Below are positions 29,007 through 37,388 of a stretch of 64,000 bases of DNA, piece by piece. This DNA comes from Ascidiaceihabitans sp. (GTDB lineage Bacteria; Pseudomonadota; Alphaproteobacteria; Rhodobacterales; Rhodobacteraceae). Below the pieces are notes generated by a model. It did no database searches, was not told the origin of the DNA, and saw only the letters and a program-made list of their open reading frames with translations. Position 1 is the stretch's first letter; every line of letters begins with the position of its first letter. The stretch is taken from the NCBI GenBank assembly GCA_029251465.1, contig JAQXDI010000044.1:1-64000 (forward strand), given 5' to 3'. Position numbers and translations under genes: made by a program.

Positions 29007-29923
29007 AGGGTCGCTTGGGTCGCGGGCACGGCGCGCAGGGGGACTGGCCCACCTGTCGGCAAATCGGCACCAATCACGATCATCTCTTGGGCGTCAAATG
29101 TGGCGGCGAACCATGCGGCCAAGGCGACGGCATCGCTGGGTTGCGCCGAGGGACCATCCACCGCATCGAGCATGATTTTCGACGGTGCCCAGACGCAAAT
29201 CTGGCCGTTGCGCATGCCCCAATCCAGCTCTGTACGGGTTTCAACCACGACGCAGCGGTCATCTTTTGAGGCCAAAACCCACGCGTTTTGTTCAATCGCC
29301 AACAAATCCACGCGCCGTTGGGTCATTTTGTGACCGGTTTGCGGCGCGGCGATATCCCCTGCCCCGACGCATAAAACCAGCGGGCGGTCATTGGCTTGCA
29401 ACTGGTCGATCCAGCCGCCCAAATGCGGTGATGCGATAGCAGCGTTGGACAGGAAAACCAGTTCGGGGTGCAATGCCTCTTCGGCCTCGACCTCGGCTGT
29501 GTCGCCGCCACGGGCACGCACGATTTCGACGCCCAAAGCGCCCGGGCCCCGGTCCAGTTTTTCGATCCGCACAAAGGTGCGCATGGCTTGGGGTTCCAGC
29601 AAAATGCGATCCGCGACCCGTTCGGCCAAGGTTTCGAGCAGGTTCAGACGCTCGTCTGCCAGCTCGAATGTGATGGCCTCGGTGACTTTGTCGTAACTCA
29701 GGATGCGGTCCACATCATCGTCGATGGGGCCGGTCAGCGGCACAACTTCGACGACGATGTTGAAACAGATGCGCTGGGTGACACCGCGTTCGGCCTGAAA
29801 GGCACCGATTTCCACATCGACGGCGTAATCACGCACGGAAATGCGGTCCAACGGGCCGTCTATGGCCGTGGCCTCGGACCGTTCGGATGGGTGTGCAAAG
29901 GCAAGACGGACTTCGGAGCTCAT
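29003..29923 (-). CDS. folB: Dihydroneopterin aldolase fused to an amino-acid-kinase-like domain
   Basis: The N-terminal part (about residues 25-140) is FolB, which cleaves dihydroneopterin in folate synthesis: it begins DRISVRDYAVDVEIGAF and contains SYDKVTEAI and LLETLAERVADRIL. Standard FolB ends near 120 aa; this protein has 306. The extra C-terminal part has VFLSNAAIASPHLGGWID, PLVLCVGAGDIA, RRVDLLAIEQNAWVLA and WAPSKIMLD with PSDAVALAAWFAATF, which follows the layout of amino-acid-kinase proteins of the pterin-cofactor MfnE type, but the usual glycine-rich KxGGS start is not intact. It heads the folB-folP-glmM operon. Confidence 0.85.
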   Translation of the reverse strand: MSSEVRLAFAHPSERSEATAIDGPLDRISVRDYAVDVEIGAFQAERGVTQRICFNIVVEVVPLTGPIDDDVDRILSYDKVTEAITFELADERLNLLETLAERVADRILLEPQAMRTFVRIEKLDRGPGALGVEIVRARGGDTAEVEAEEALHPELVFLSNAAIASPHLGGWIDQLQANDRPLVLCVGAGDIAAPQTGHKMTQRRVDLLAIEQNAWVLASKDDRCVVVETRTELDWGMRNGQICVWAPSKIMLDAVDGPSAQPSDAVALAAWFAATFDAQEMIVIGADLPTGGPVPLRAVPATQATL

Positions 29924-30022
29924 GGGTCAACCCTCGGGCAGCAGTGACAGTTGGGCACGGTGTACCTGCCCTGCGAGTCTATACCTGCGCGTTAACCGTC
30001 AAGCCAGACCTCAAATGCGGCG

Positions 30023-30652
30023 TTAGTTCGAGGCAGAGCGGTATGTGTGGCGGTAAAAAATATGAACACCGATGCGCGCGGTCTTGGTGTAAACCTTTGC
30101 CCAACGCGGGTTCACGGCGGTGGTGTGGTAGTGCGTCGCGCCATTTGTCAGCGCCGGCGATTTGCCGTCGATAATGACGCGCGCCACTTTGGACACCCGC
30201 GCATAGGCCGTTGGTTCGCCGATTTCTTCGGCATGACCATCGCAGGTGTAGGTGAACTGGCACTGGTATTTCTTGCCGGTACCTTGGTTAATCACACCGC
30301 ACAAAGACGTCGGAAAACGCGTGCTTTTGACTCGGTTCATGATCACTTCGGCCACGGCGAACTGACCTTTGACCGTCTCGCCGCGCGCCTCGAAATACAG
30401 CGCCTCGGACAGACATTTCCACTGCGCGTCACCCTTGGCTTTGGGTTGGGCATCAAGCCACGCGCGCGAAAACTGCACGCCAGAGCCTGAGACAACCGGC
30501 GTCACAATCATATTTTGCAGGTGATCTTTCGGAACAGAAGACAAGCCTTTGGTTTCGGTGCGCAACAAGGCACGGGCCTGATCTTCGTTTGCTAAGGCTG
30601 CAAAGGGCAGCAGAAAAACAGATATGATAATCGTTACAAACAGACGATGCAT
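30023..30652 (-). CDS. Cell wall hydrolase (SleB-type)
   Basis: The product is a 209-aa secreted peptidoglycan hydrolase. A signal peptide (about residues 1-22) is followed by a linker and the Hydrolase_2/SleB domain, whose hallmark is CLSEALYFEARGETVKGQFAVAEV with the catalytic Glu, then VIMNRVKSTRFPTSLCGVINQ and the late THYHTTAVNPRWA. It is probably a lytic transglycosylase acting in the periplasm. The start is ATG 30652. It lies between folB and the PPDK-like gene, all on the minus strand, with about 100-160 bp spacers. Confidence 0.9.
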   Translation of the reverse strand: MHRLFVTIIISVFLLPFAALANEDQARALLRTETKGLSSVPKDHLQNMIVTPVVSGSGVQFSRAWLDAQPKAKGDAQWKCLSEALYFEARGETVKGQFAVAEVIMNRVKSTRFPTSLCGVINQGTGKKYQCQFTYTCDGHAEEIGEPTAYARVSKVARVIIDGKSPALTNGATHYHTTAVNPRWAKVYTKTARIGVHIFYRHTYRSASN

Positions 30653-30814
30653 GTGGTGTTCCGGAGCAATTTCGTTCTGCGCCACTTAGACACTTTCAGG
30701 GTTAACGTCTAGTTTGCTGGGTTCAAATGCCGCAGGTCGCACGGATCGCACGTGATCTGCGGGCGGCACATTTATGCGCATCACCGCTTGATTTGGGCCT
30801 TTAACGGGCCTGTG

Positions 30815-33403
30815 CTACCCGGTTTTGTGTTTAATCGCCAATTGGGCTGCGGCAAGACGCGCCACCGGAACACGGAAGGGTGAACACGAAACATAGTCAA
30901 AACCGGCGTCCCGACAGAACGCAATCGAATCAGGGTTACCGCCGTGTTCACCACAAATCGACAGGGTCAGGCCAGGCTGCGATTCGCGCGCACGGGCGGC
31001 CCCGAGTTGCAGCAATTCGCCGACGCCATCGACATCAAGCACGTGAAACGGGTCTTCGTCGTAGACCTGTTGATGGACGTAGTCGGACATAAAGCGCCCG
31101 GCGTCATCGCGGCTAAGCCCGTAGGTCATTTGCGTCAGATCATTGGTGCCAAAGCTAAGGAAGGCGCAATGCGGGGCGATGTCGCCGGCGCGCAAAGCGG
31201 CGCGCGGGGTTTCGACCATGACGCCGAGGCGATAATCAAAGTCGGCCTCCATTTGGGTGCGCACGGTGGCGGCCATCGCGTCAACGCGGGCTTTGACCAG
31301 CTCGACTTCGCGTTTGGCGCTGACCAGCGGAATCATGATTTCGGGGATGACCGGTGTGCCATCGCGGCCCGCATCACGAGAGACTTCGACCGTCGCCTCG
31401 AAAATCGCGCGGGCCTGCATTTCGTAGATTTCAGGCACGGTAATGCCCAGCCGCACGCCGCGCAGCCCCAGCATCGGGTTGTATTCCATCATCGATTCAA
31501 TACGCCGCGTCACGTCCGACAGCGGCAGATCCAACGCGTCGGCAAGTTCGCTTTGCCCATTGCGATCCGCTGGCAGGAATTCGTGCAAGGGCGGATCAAG
31601 CAGGCGGATGCAGACCGGTCGCCCGTCCATAATGCGGAAGAGTTGCGTGAAATCATCGCGCTGCATGGGCAGCAGACGTTCGAGTGCTGCCCAGCGATCT
31701 TGGGGCCCTTCAGCAAAGATCATTTCGCGCATGACAGTCAGGCGCCCTGCCTCGAAAAACATGTGTTCGGTGCGGCACAGCCCGATGCCTTGGGCGTTGA
31801 AATTGCGGGCAGTTTGGGCGTCTGCAGGCGTGTCGGCGTTGGCGCGAATTCCGATGTCGCGTTCATCGTCGGCCCATTCCATCAGCGTTTGGAACGCATC
31901 GTCAAGGGCGGCTTCTTGCATTGCGACTTCGCCCAGCAAAACTTGGCCGCTGGTGCCATCGACAGTGATGATATCTCCTGCTTTGATCACGCGCCCATCG
32001 CGCAAAATCAGCTGTTGTTTTGCGGTTTGGAACCGGATGTCAGAGACGCCAACGACACAAGGCAGACCCATGCCGCGCCCGATAACGGCGGCGTGGCTGG
32101 TGATGCCGCCACGTTCGGTTAACACGGCGCGGGCTGCGTGCATGCCACGAATGTCTTCGGGTGAAGTTTCGCGGCGCACCAGAATGCAGTCTTCGCCACG
32201 TGAATCTGCGGCCTGTGCATCTGCCGCAGTGAACACGACTTTGCCGGTTGCCGCCCCGGGGCTGGCCGCAATGCCATGCCCGATCACGTCGCGCTTTGCC
32301 GCGCTATCAACCTGACGGTGCAGCAATTCGTTTAGCGTGCGCGGTTCGACCCGCATCAATGCCTCTTGGCGCGGGATCACGTTGTCATTGGCCAAAGCGA
32401 CGGCAATCCGCACGGCGGCGCGAGACGAGCGCGCAACCCGCACGCCGTCCAGAATATGCAGCACGCCGTTGTCGATGGTGAATTCGATCTGCATCTCTTC
32501 GCGCAAACGCACGCGCATCAGGGCGGCGTGGGTTTTGAGGGTTTCGAACAGTTCGGGTTGCAGCTCCTCTAGCGAGGGGCCACGGGGATCACGCGTAAGG
32601 TAGATCGATTTTGCCTCGGCAGACAGGGCATCGCGCCCTTGGCTTTGGTGCAGATAGCGACCGGTGATTTGCGGCTGGCCGGTGGTTTGATCCACCAGTT
32701 GCAAAACGCCCGCGCCCGAGTGCCCTTGGCCCAAGCCAAACGCCATTTGCTGAACGACAAGACCCAAGCCAGCCTCGGCGGGGGCGCCTTTGGCCTGACG
32801 CAACAGGCGGGCGGATGTGCCATCCCATGCGCGCGCCATTGATTTTAGAACTGCGGCCAGTTGGACCGACCGCTCAGCAGGAAATTCTTCTTCGGTTTCA
32901 GTCTGATAGGCGTGCAAAGACTGTTCCAGCGCGTCACGGCCAACACCGACAACGTCGTCAAACATGTCAGGGTCCAAGCGGGCGACGTGGACCGAATAGG
33001 ACTGCACAAAACGGGTATAAAGCTGGGTTGCGGCCTGTTCACCAAGGCGATCGTGTAGCTGTTCGAACCGGATTTGGTTCATACCGATATTCAGCACCGC
33101 GCCGGGCCCACCCCAATCGGGGTCTTCTGAACTGGGGCGCACGCACAGCAACGCGTCCTCGGGAAATTGGCGCAAAACCGCGTCGATGTCAGGCAGCTCG
33201 CCTTGGGCGATTTTCTTGACGGCAGTAAAGCTGAGCGCAACCGTTGCGGGCACCGGCAATTCCAGACGCACCAAGCGCTGCAAGCACTTTGCCCGCCCGC
33301 CATGGGTGTTGGCGGCCAGATTGGCGGTTTGCGTTACAAGCGTCGTATGTGGATCATTCTGCACTGCAGCACCTTTTTGGTTAGGTGCAGCATAGGGGGT
33401 CAA
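30815..33403 (-). CDS. Pyruvate phosphate dikinase-like PEP-utilising protein with altered nucleotide site
   Basis: The 862-aa product has the full PPDK layout: N-terminal ATP-grasp region, swivelling phosphohistidine domain, C-terminal PEP/pyruvate TIM barrel. The phospho-acceptor His437 sits in GGITSHAAVIGRGMGLPCVVG, and the C-terminal CGEHGGNP loop is kept. The ATP-grasp part is unusual: after the conserved IEFTI (306-310), the family's LQTR reads LDGV (318-321), GGKGANLAEM is replaced by GGRAKCLQRL, and SVRSG by CVRPS. Real PPDK interconverts ATP, Pi and pyruvate with AMP, PPi and PEP; this protein may have lost or changed its nucleotide half-reaction. ATG 33403 is used; a GTG 15 codons later is possible. 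Confidence 0.82.
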   Translation of the reverse strand: MTPYAAPNQKGAAVQNDPHTTLVTQTANLAANTHGGRAKCLQRLVRLELPVPATVALSFTAVKKIAQGELPDIDAVLRQFPEDALLCVRPSSEDPDWGGPGAVLNIGMNQIRFEQLHDRLGEQAATQLYTRFVQSYSVHVARLDPDMFDDVVGVGRDALEQSLHAYQTETEEEFPAERSVQLAAVLKSMARAWDGTSARLLRQAKGAPAEAGLGLVVQQMAFGLGQGHSGAGVLQLVDQTTGQPQITGRYLHQSQGRDALSAEAKSIYLTRDPRGPSLEELQPELFETLKTHAALMRVRLREEMQIEFTIDNGVLHILDGVRVARSSRAAVRIAVALANDNVIPRQEALMRVEPRTLNELLHRQVDSAAKRDVIGHGIAASPGAATGKVVFTAADAQAADSRGEDCILVRRETSPEDIRGMHAARAVLTERGGITSHAAVIGRGMGLPCVVGVSDIRFQTAKQQLILRDGRVIKAGDIITVDGTSGQVLLGEVAMQEAALDDAFQTLMEWADDERDIGIRANADTPADAQTARNFNAQGIGLCRTEHMFFEAGRLTVMREMIFAEGPQDRWAALERLLPMQRDDFTQLFRIMDGRPVCIRLLDPPLHEFLPADRNGQSELADALDLPLSDVTRRIESMMEYNPMLGLRGVRLGITVPEIYEMQARAIFEATVEVSRDAGRDGTPVIPEIMIPLVSAKREVELVKARVDAMAATVRTQMEADFDYRLGVMVETPRAALRAGDIAPHCAFLSFGTNDLTQMTYGLSRDDAGRFMSDYVHQQVYDEDPFHVLDVDGVGELLQLGAARARESQPGLTLSICGEHGGNPDSIAFCRDAGFDYVSCSPFRVPVARLAAAQLAIKHKTG

Positions 33404-33441
33404 AGGTTTGTGACAAGGGGTTTTAGAACCACCCCAAACCC

Positions 33442-33456
33442 CGGCAATTTTTGCCG
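33442..33456 (-). terminator. Hairpin between glyS and the PPDK-like gene
   Basis: CGGCAA-TTT-TTGCCG is a perfect 6-bp stem, 39 bp after the glyS stop. On the minus strand it lacks a T tract, so termination is weakly supported. Confidence 0.35.
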
Positions 33457-33466
33457 AGGTGTTCTT

Positions 33467-33476
33467 GAGTATTTTT
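33467..33476 (+). repeat. Intergenic GAGTATTTTT motif, copy 3
   Basis: It reads TTGAGTATTTTTAATCAAGA on the plus strand, 19 bp beyond the glyS stop. It shares its core with 15152-15161 and 23937-23946 (both on the opposite strand). Confidence 0.45.
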
Positions 33477-33494
33477 AATCAAGACAGATGCAGA

Positions 33495-35732
33495 TCACCC
33501 TTCGATCTTTGTCAGATCGGCCACGGAAGAACATAGCGTGCGGATGCGGCTGAGCAGATTCAGGCGGTTGCGTCTGACCGTGTCGTTTTCGGCGTTGATT
33601 TGCATGGCCTCAAAGAATGCATCGATGGGGGAGCGCAAACTGGCCATTGCGGACATGGCGGTGGTGAAATCTTGGGCTGCCATCGCCGATGTGATCGTGG
33701 GTTCGGTCATGTCGAGGGCTGCAAACAATGCGCGTTCTTCGCCCGTTTCGGCAAATTTCACGTCAGCCCCGTAGGAATATTCGACGCCGTCTGCGGATTC
33801 TGCCTGAGACAGGATGTTGTTGGCGCGCTTAAACCCTTGGATGAGGTTTTTGCCGTCATCTGTTTGTAATGCTTCGTTTAACGCAGTGGCGCGTTTGACG
33901 AGCAGGTTGATGTCATCGTTGCCGTCCATTGCGATGCAGGCGTTGATAATGTCGTGACGGATGCCTTGGTCTTTGAGGTAGACTTTGAGGCGGTCGTGTG
34001 TGAACGCAAGCAAATGCCGTGTCATCGCCTTAGCTTTTATTCCTGCCATCTGTAACTCGGCGTCGTATACATCTTCTTTGGCGGCCGCCAATTCCTTGAA
34101 AGTATCAATTTCATCGTTGTGCAACGACGCAATCAGAGATGCAGGAAAGCTGTTTTCAGTAGCGTTAAGCTCTGTCTCCACTTGTCTTACCAAAAGATCG
34201 TTAAGGTGACCATGAATGCTCTTTCTGAAGATGGACGACAATGAGACGCCTGTGTTCTCGTTAAGCACTAGCCGAATAAGTCCGAGATTAGCACGTCGGA
34301 GAGCAAACGGATCTTTACTTCCGGTTGGATATTCCTCAATCGCCCAAAAGCCGCACAGCTTATCGATTTTCTCAGCAAGCGACACCGCGACGGATATGGG
34401 CGCTGTTGGCACGTCGTCTGATGGGCCAAGTGGGGCGTAGTGTTCTTCGGAGGCGGCGGCGATGGCGGCGTCTTCACCTGAGGCCTCAACGTAAAAGCGG
34501 CCCATAAGCCCTTGAAGTTCGGGGAATTCATAGACCATTTCTGAGCTGAGGTCAGCTTTGGCCAGACGTGCGGCGCGCTCTGCCATGTCGGGATCGGCAC
34601 CAACTGCGGGGGCAAGCTCGCGTGCTAGGGCTGCCATGCGGTTCACCAACTCGGCTTGGGTGCCCAATTTGTTGTGGAACGTCACGTTTTCAAGGGATTG
34701 CAGCCAGACGTTCATATCTGACTTTGCCACGCGCAAATCGTTTTCCCAAAAGAACTTGGCGTCGGCCAAACGGGCAGAAAGCACCTTTTGATTGCCGGCC
34801 AGAATGGTCGCGCCGTTGTCGGCAGTTTCGCGGTTGGCGACGGTGATAAACCGTTCAATTCTCTGGGTTTTCGGGTTGCGCACGGAAAAGAATTTCTGGT
34901 GTTCGCGCATTGAGGTTTGCAGCACTTCGGGTGGCAGGCCGAGGAAATCCTCGTCGATCTGCCCCATCAGCACGACGGGCCATTCAACCAATCCGGCAAC
35001 TTCGGCCAGCAAGCCGTTGTCTTCGAAAACTTCTAGGCCCAGCGCGAAGGCTTGGTTGGTTGCGTCATTCCAGATCGCATCGCGGCGTTCGGTGGCGTCC
35101 AGCACGACGTGGGCGCGTTTGAGTTTCGTGGAATAATCGTCAAATGACGTAACCGAAAAACGGCCCGGTGCCATGAAACGGTGGCCTTCGGTGGTGTCGG
35201 ATGACGTGATGCCGTCGACGTCCATCGGCACAACTGTCGCGCCGTCTTCGGCCACAAGAATGGCGAGAATCGAGTGCAGCGGGCGCACCCATTTCATCGA
35301 TCCGGTGCCCCAGCGCATGGATTTTGGCCACGGGAAATTGCGGATCGCGTTTTCCAGCACCTCGGCCACGATGTCAGCCGCCGGACGGCCCGGTTTGGTG
35401 ATTTTGGCGAACAGAATGCTGCCCTTGGGCGTTTCGCGTTCTTCTAGATCGTCGCGGGTCAGACCGGCACCGCGCAGGAAGCCTTCTATCGCTTTTTCGG
35501 GTACGTCGGCCTTGGGTCCTTTGCGTTCTTCGACGGTCGTTGGCGAGGCATCAAGCGTGCCGTCAATCGTCAGCGTCAAGCGCCGCGGCGTCGAAAACGC
35601 GGCGGCAGAGGCGTAGGTCAGACCCGCCTCAACCATGCCATCGGTGACCAGTTTTTTCAGGTCATTGGCGGCGCGGGTTTGCATGCGCGCCGGAATTTCT
35701 TCGGAGAACAGTTCGATTAAAAGATCAGGCAT
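33495..35732 (-). CDS. glyS: Glycine--tRNA ligase beta subunit
   Basis: This is the large subunit of the alpha2beta2 glycyl-tRNA synthetase, which provides tRNA recognition. It opens with MPDLLIELFSEEIPARM, the standard beta-subunit N-terminus, and ends in a helical anticodon-binding domain (AFFEAMQINAENDTVRRNRLNLL). The length of 745 aa is slightly above the usual 690-710. ATG 35732 is chosen over an upstream extension. A patch at about 34020-34370 (residues about 454-570) is markedly AT-richer than the rest while the frame stays open. It overlaps the DUF6446 stop by one base. Confidence 0.96.
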   Translation of the reverse strand: MPDLLIELFSEEIPARMQTRAANDLKKLVTDGMVEAGLTYASAAAFSTPRRLTLTIDGTLDASPTTVEERKGPKADVPEKAIEGFLRGAGLTRDDLEERETPKGSILFAKITKPGRPAADIVAEVLENAIRNFPWPKSMRWGTGSMKWVRPLHSILAILVAEDGATVVPMDVDGITSSDTTEGHRFMAPGRFSVTSFDDYSTKLKRAHVVLDATERRDAIWNDATNQAFALGLEVFEDNGLLAEVAGLVEWPVVLMGQIDEDFLGLPPEVLQTSMREHQKFFSVRNPKTQRIERFITVANRETADNGATILAGNQKVLSARLADAKFFWENDLRVAKSDMNVWLQSLENVTFHNKLGTQAELVNRMAALARELAPAVGADPDMAERAARLAKADLSSEMVYEFPELQGLMGRFYVEASGEDAAIAAASEEHYAPLGPSDDVPTAPISVAVSLAEKIDKLCGFWAIEEYPTGSKDPFALRRANLGLIRLVLNENTGVSLSSIFRKSIHGHLNDLLVRQVETELNATENSFPASLIASLHNDEIDTFKELAAAKEDVYDAELQMAGIKAKAMTRHLLAFTHDRLKVYLKDQGIRHDIINACIAMDGNDDINLLVKRATALNEALQTDDGKNLIQGFKRANNILSQAESADGVEYSYGADVKFAETGEERALFAALDMTEPTITSAMAAQDFTTAMSAMASLRSPIDAFFEAMQINAENDTVRRNRLNLLSRIRTLCSSVADLTKIEG

Positions 35733-36244
35733 CAGTTCAGCTCTCTTTTGGGGCATTCTTCGCCGACAATCGTGCCGTCGTAGGCTTTGTCCCCGCATTC
35801 ATTCAATTCGTGCCAGACGTAGCCGCGCCCGTCTTCGGTGATTGCGACGATCCGGTCGACGCCGAATTCGACGTTCTTTTGGCTGAGGAACGGCAGCGCT
35901 GTGCCTGCCTCTAGCTCCGCGCCCAGTGCTGCCGCATCAAAGCAATCAAACCAGTCCGGGGCGTTGCGCGGCACTGCATTTTCGAGGCCAACGTAGGTTT
36001 CAGTCAGCAGTGAAAGGCTGAGTTCTGTGGTAAAACAGGCGCGGTAGCGGATGGGCGAACTGGTTGCGTCGATCCCCTCAAAGTTGTCGTACAGGATGAC
36101 TTCGGGTTCGTCCGAGACGACCGAAACAAGGCGTACTTCGCCGTCTGTGATTTCCTCGTAGAACCCGTAGACTTGCAGGTAATACATTGAAAAGCCTGCG
36201 ATAACGGCACTTGAGACGAGTAACACTGCGAGAAATTTCCCCAT
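35732..36244 (-). CDS. DUF6446-type membrane-anchored protein
   Basis: The product is a 170-aa protein with a single N-terminal hydrophobic helix (AVLLVSSAVIAGFSMYYLQVYG) and a polar exported or periplasmic domain containing YRACFTTELSLS, APDWFDCFDAAALG and NECGDKAYDG. Four cysteines could form disulfides. It is sandwiched without gaps between glyQ and glyS, an arrangement kept in Rhodobacteraceae, and is therefore co-translated with the tRNA ligase. Its job is unknown; the family name is from memory and moderately certain. Confidence 0.72.
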   Translation of the reverse strand: MGKFLAVLLVSSAVIAGFSMYYLQVYGFYEEITDGEVRLVSVVSDEPEVILYDNFEGIDATSSPIRYRACFTTELSLSLLTETYVGLENAVPRNAPDWFDCFDAAALGAELEAGTALPFLSQKNVEFGVDRIVAITEDGRGYVWHELNECGDKAYDGTIVGEECPKRELN

Positions 36245-37177
36245 TTATTCAGCCGCCTCGACAAAGCCACCGGCGCGGGTTTGCACAAAGGCGTCAGCGC
36301 ATTGCTTGGACAGCGCGCGCACCCGGCCAATGTAGGCTTGGCGCTCGGTCACGGAAATCACGCCGCGCGCATCCAGCAGGTTAAAGATGTGGCTGGCTTT
36401 GATGCACTGGTCGTAGGCGGGATGCGCCATGATGATGCGTTTGCCGGTTTTCGGATCATCAAAGGCTTGGCTCAGGATGACCTCGCATTCGGCCTCGGCT
36501 TCTTCAAAGTGGCGCAGCAGTACATCGGTGTTGGCCACGTCAAAGTTCCAACGTGCGTATTCTTCTTCGGTTTGCTTAAAGATGTCGCCGTATTTTAGCG
36601 GGATCGGCGCGTCAGGATCGTTGAACGGCATGTCCATGACGTGATCACATTCCAGGATGTACATTGCCAAGCGCTCCAACCCGTAGGTCAATTCGCCCGA
36701 AACCGGCGTGCAATCATGGCCGCCAACCTGTTGGAAATAGGTGAACTGCGACACTTCCATGCCGTCGCACCAGACCTCCCAGCCTAGCCCCCACGCGCCC
36801 AAAGTCGGGCTTTCCCAGTCATCCTCGACAAAGCGGATGTCGTGCAGATCCATGTCCACGCCGATGGCCTGCAACGATCCGAGGTACAATTCCTGCAAAT
36901 CGGGCGGGCTGGGTTTGATCAGCACTTGGTACTGGTAATAATGCTGCAAACGGTTCGGGTTTTCACCGTAGCGCCCATCAGTCGGGCGGCGCGATGGCTG
37001 CACGTAGGCCGCAGCCCATGGGTTCGATCCAAGCGAGCGCAAGGTGGTCGCAGGGTGGAACGTCCCTGCCCCGACTTCCATGTCGTAGGGTTGCAGAATG
37101 GCGCAGCCTTTTGAGGCCCAGTAGGCCTGCAGGCGCAGGATGATTTCCTGAAACGAACGGGGGGTCGATGTGCTCAT
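36245..37177 (-). CDS. glyQ: Glycine--tRNA ligase alpha subunit
   Basis: This is the catalytic class II subunit that makes glycyl-adenylate and charges tRNA-Gly with GlyS. Conserved segments are [51 protein letters not shown], and [13 protein letters not shown]. At 310 aa it has the typical length. It is first in the glyQ-DUF6446-glyS operon with no spacer between genes. The leader contains a perfect hairpin (37194-37216) just upstream of the start codon. Confidence 0.97.
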   Translation of the reverse strand: MSTSTPRSFQEIILRLQAYWASKGCAILQPYDMEVGAGTFHPATTLRSLGSNPWAAAYVQPSRRPTDGRYGENPNRLQHYYQYQVLIKPSPPDLQELYLGSLQAIGVDMDLHDIRFVEDDWESPTLGAWGLGWEVWCDGMEVSQFTYFQQVGGHDCTPVSGELTYGLERLAMYILECDHVMDMPFNDPDAPIPLKYGDIFKQTEEEYARWNFDVANTDVLLRHFEEAEAECEVILSQAFDDPKTGKRIIMAHPAYDQCIKASHIFNLLDARGVISVTERQAYIGRVRALSKQCADAFVQTRAGGFVEAAE

Positions 37178-37193
37178 GTCTGTACCTTACGTT

Positions 37194-37216
37194 ATCGCGC
37201 AAAAACGTGGCGCGAT
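37194..37216 (-). promoter_or_regulatory. Hairpin in the glyQ leader
   Basis: ATCGCGC and GCGCGAT form a perfect 7-bp stem around a 9-nt loop, ending 16 nt before the glyQ ATG, close enough to affect ribosome access. No known riboswitch class is recognised. Confidence 0.35.
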
Positions 37217-37308
37217 TTGTGCTCTTTCCTATGCGGGGGGCGCGCGGGGGTCAACATAAGCTAGGCTTGCCGCGACAATGTCGATCACTTTTTTTTCCAC
37301 AGCCCGAA

Positions 37309-37326
37309 ATGGGGGTTTTCCCCCAT
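37309..37326. promoter_or_regulatory. Perfect inverted repeat upstream of the pseudoprotease gene
   Basis: ATGGGGG-TTTT-CCCCCAT is a 7-bp perfect stem with a 4-nt loop, 62 bp before the ATG at 37389. It may be an operator or a terminator for leftward transcripts; nothing further is visible. Confidence 0.35.
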
Positions 37327-37388
37327 GGTGTTCACGGCTGTTACCTGCTTATTTGGCCGAAATGTTAGATTAAGGGTGTGAGAGCGCA

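Noticed and set aside
30944-32122. A 392-aa open frame opposite the PPDK-like gene
   Set aside because: It is a GC-driven antisense shadow with low-complexity His/Arg/Gly composition, no ribosome site and no family resemblance.
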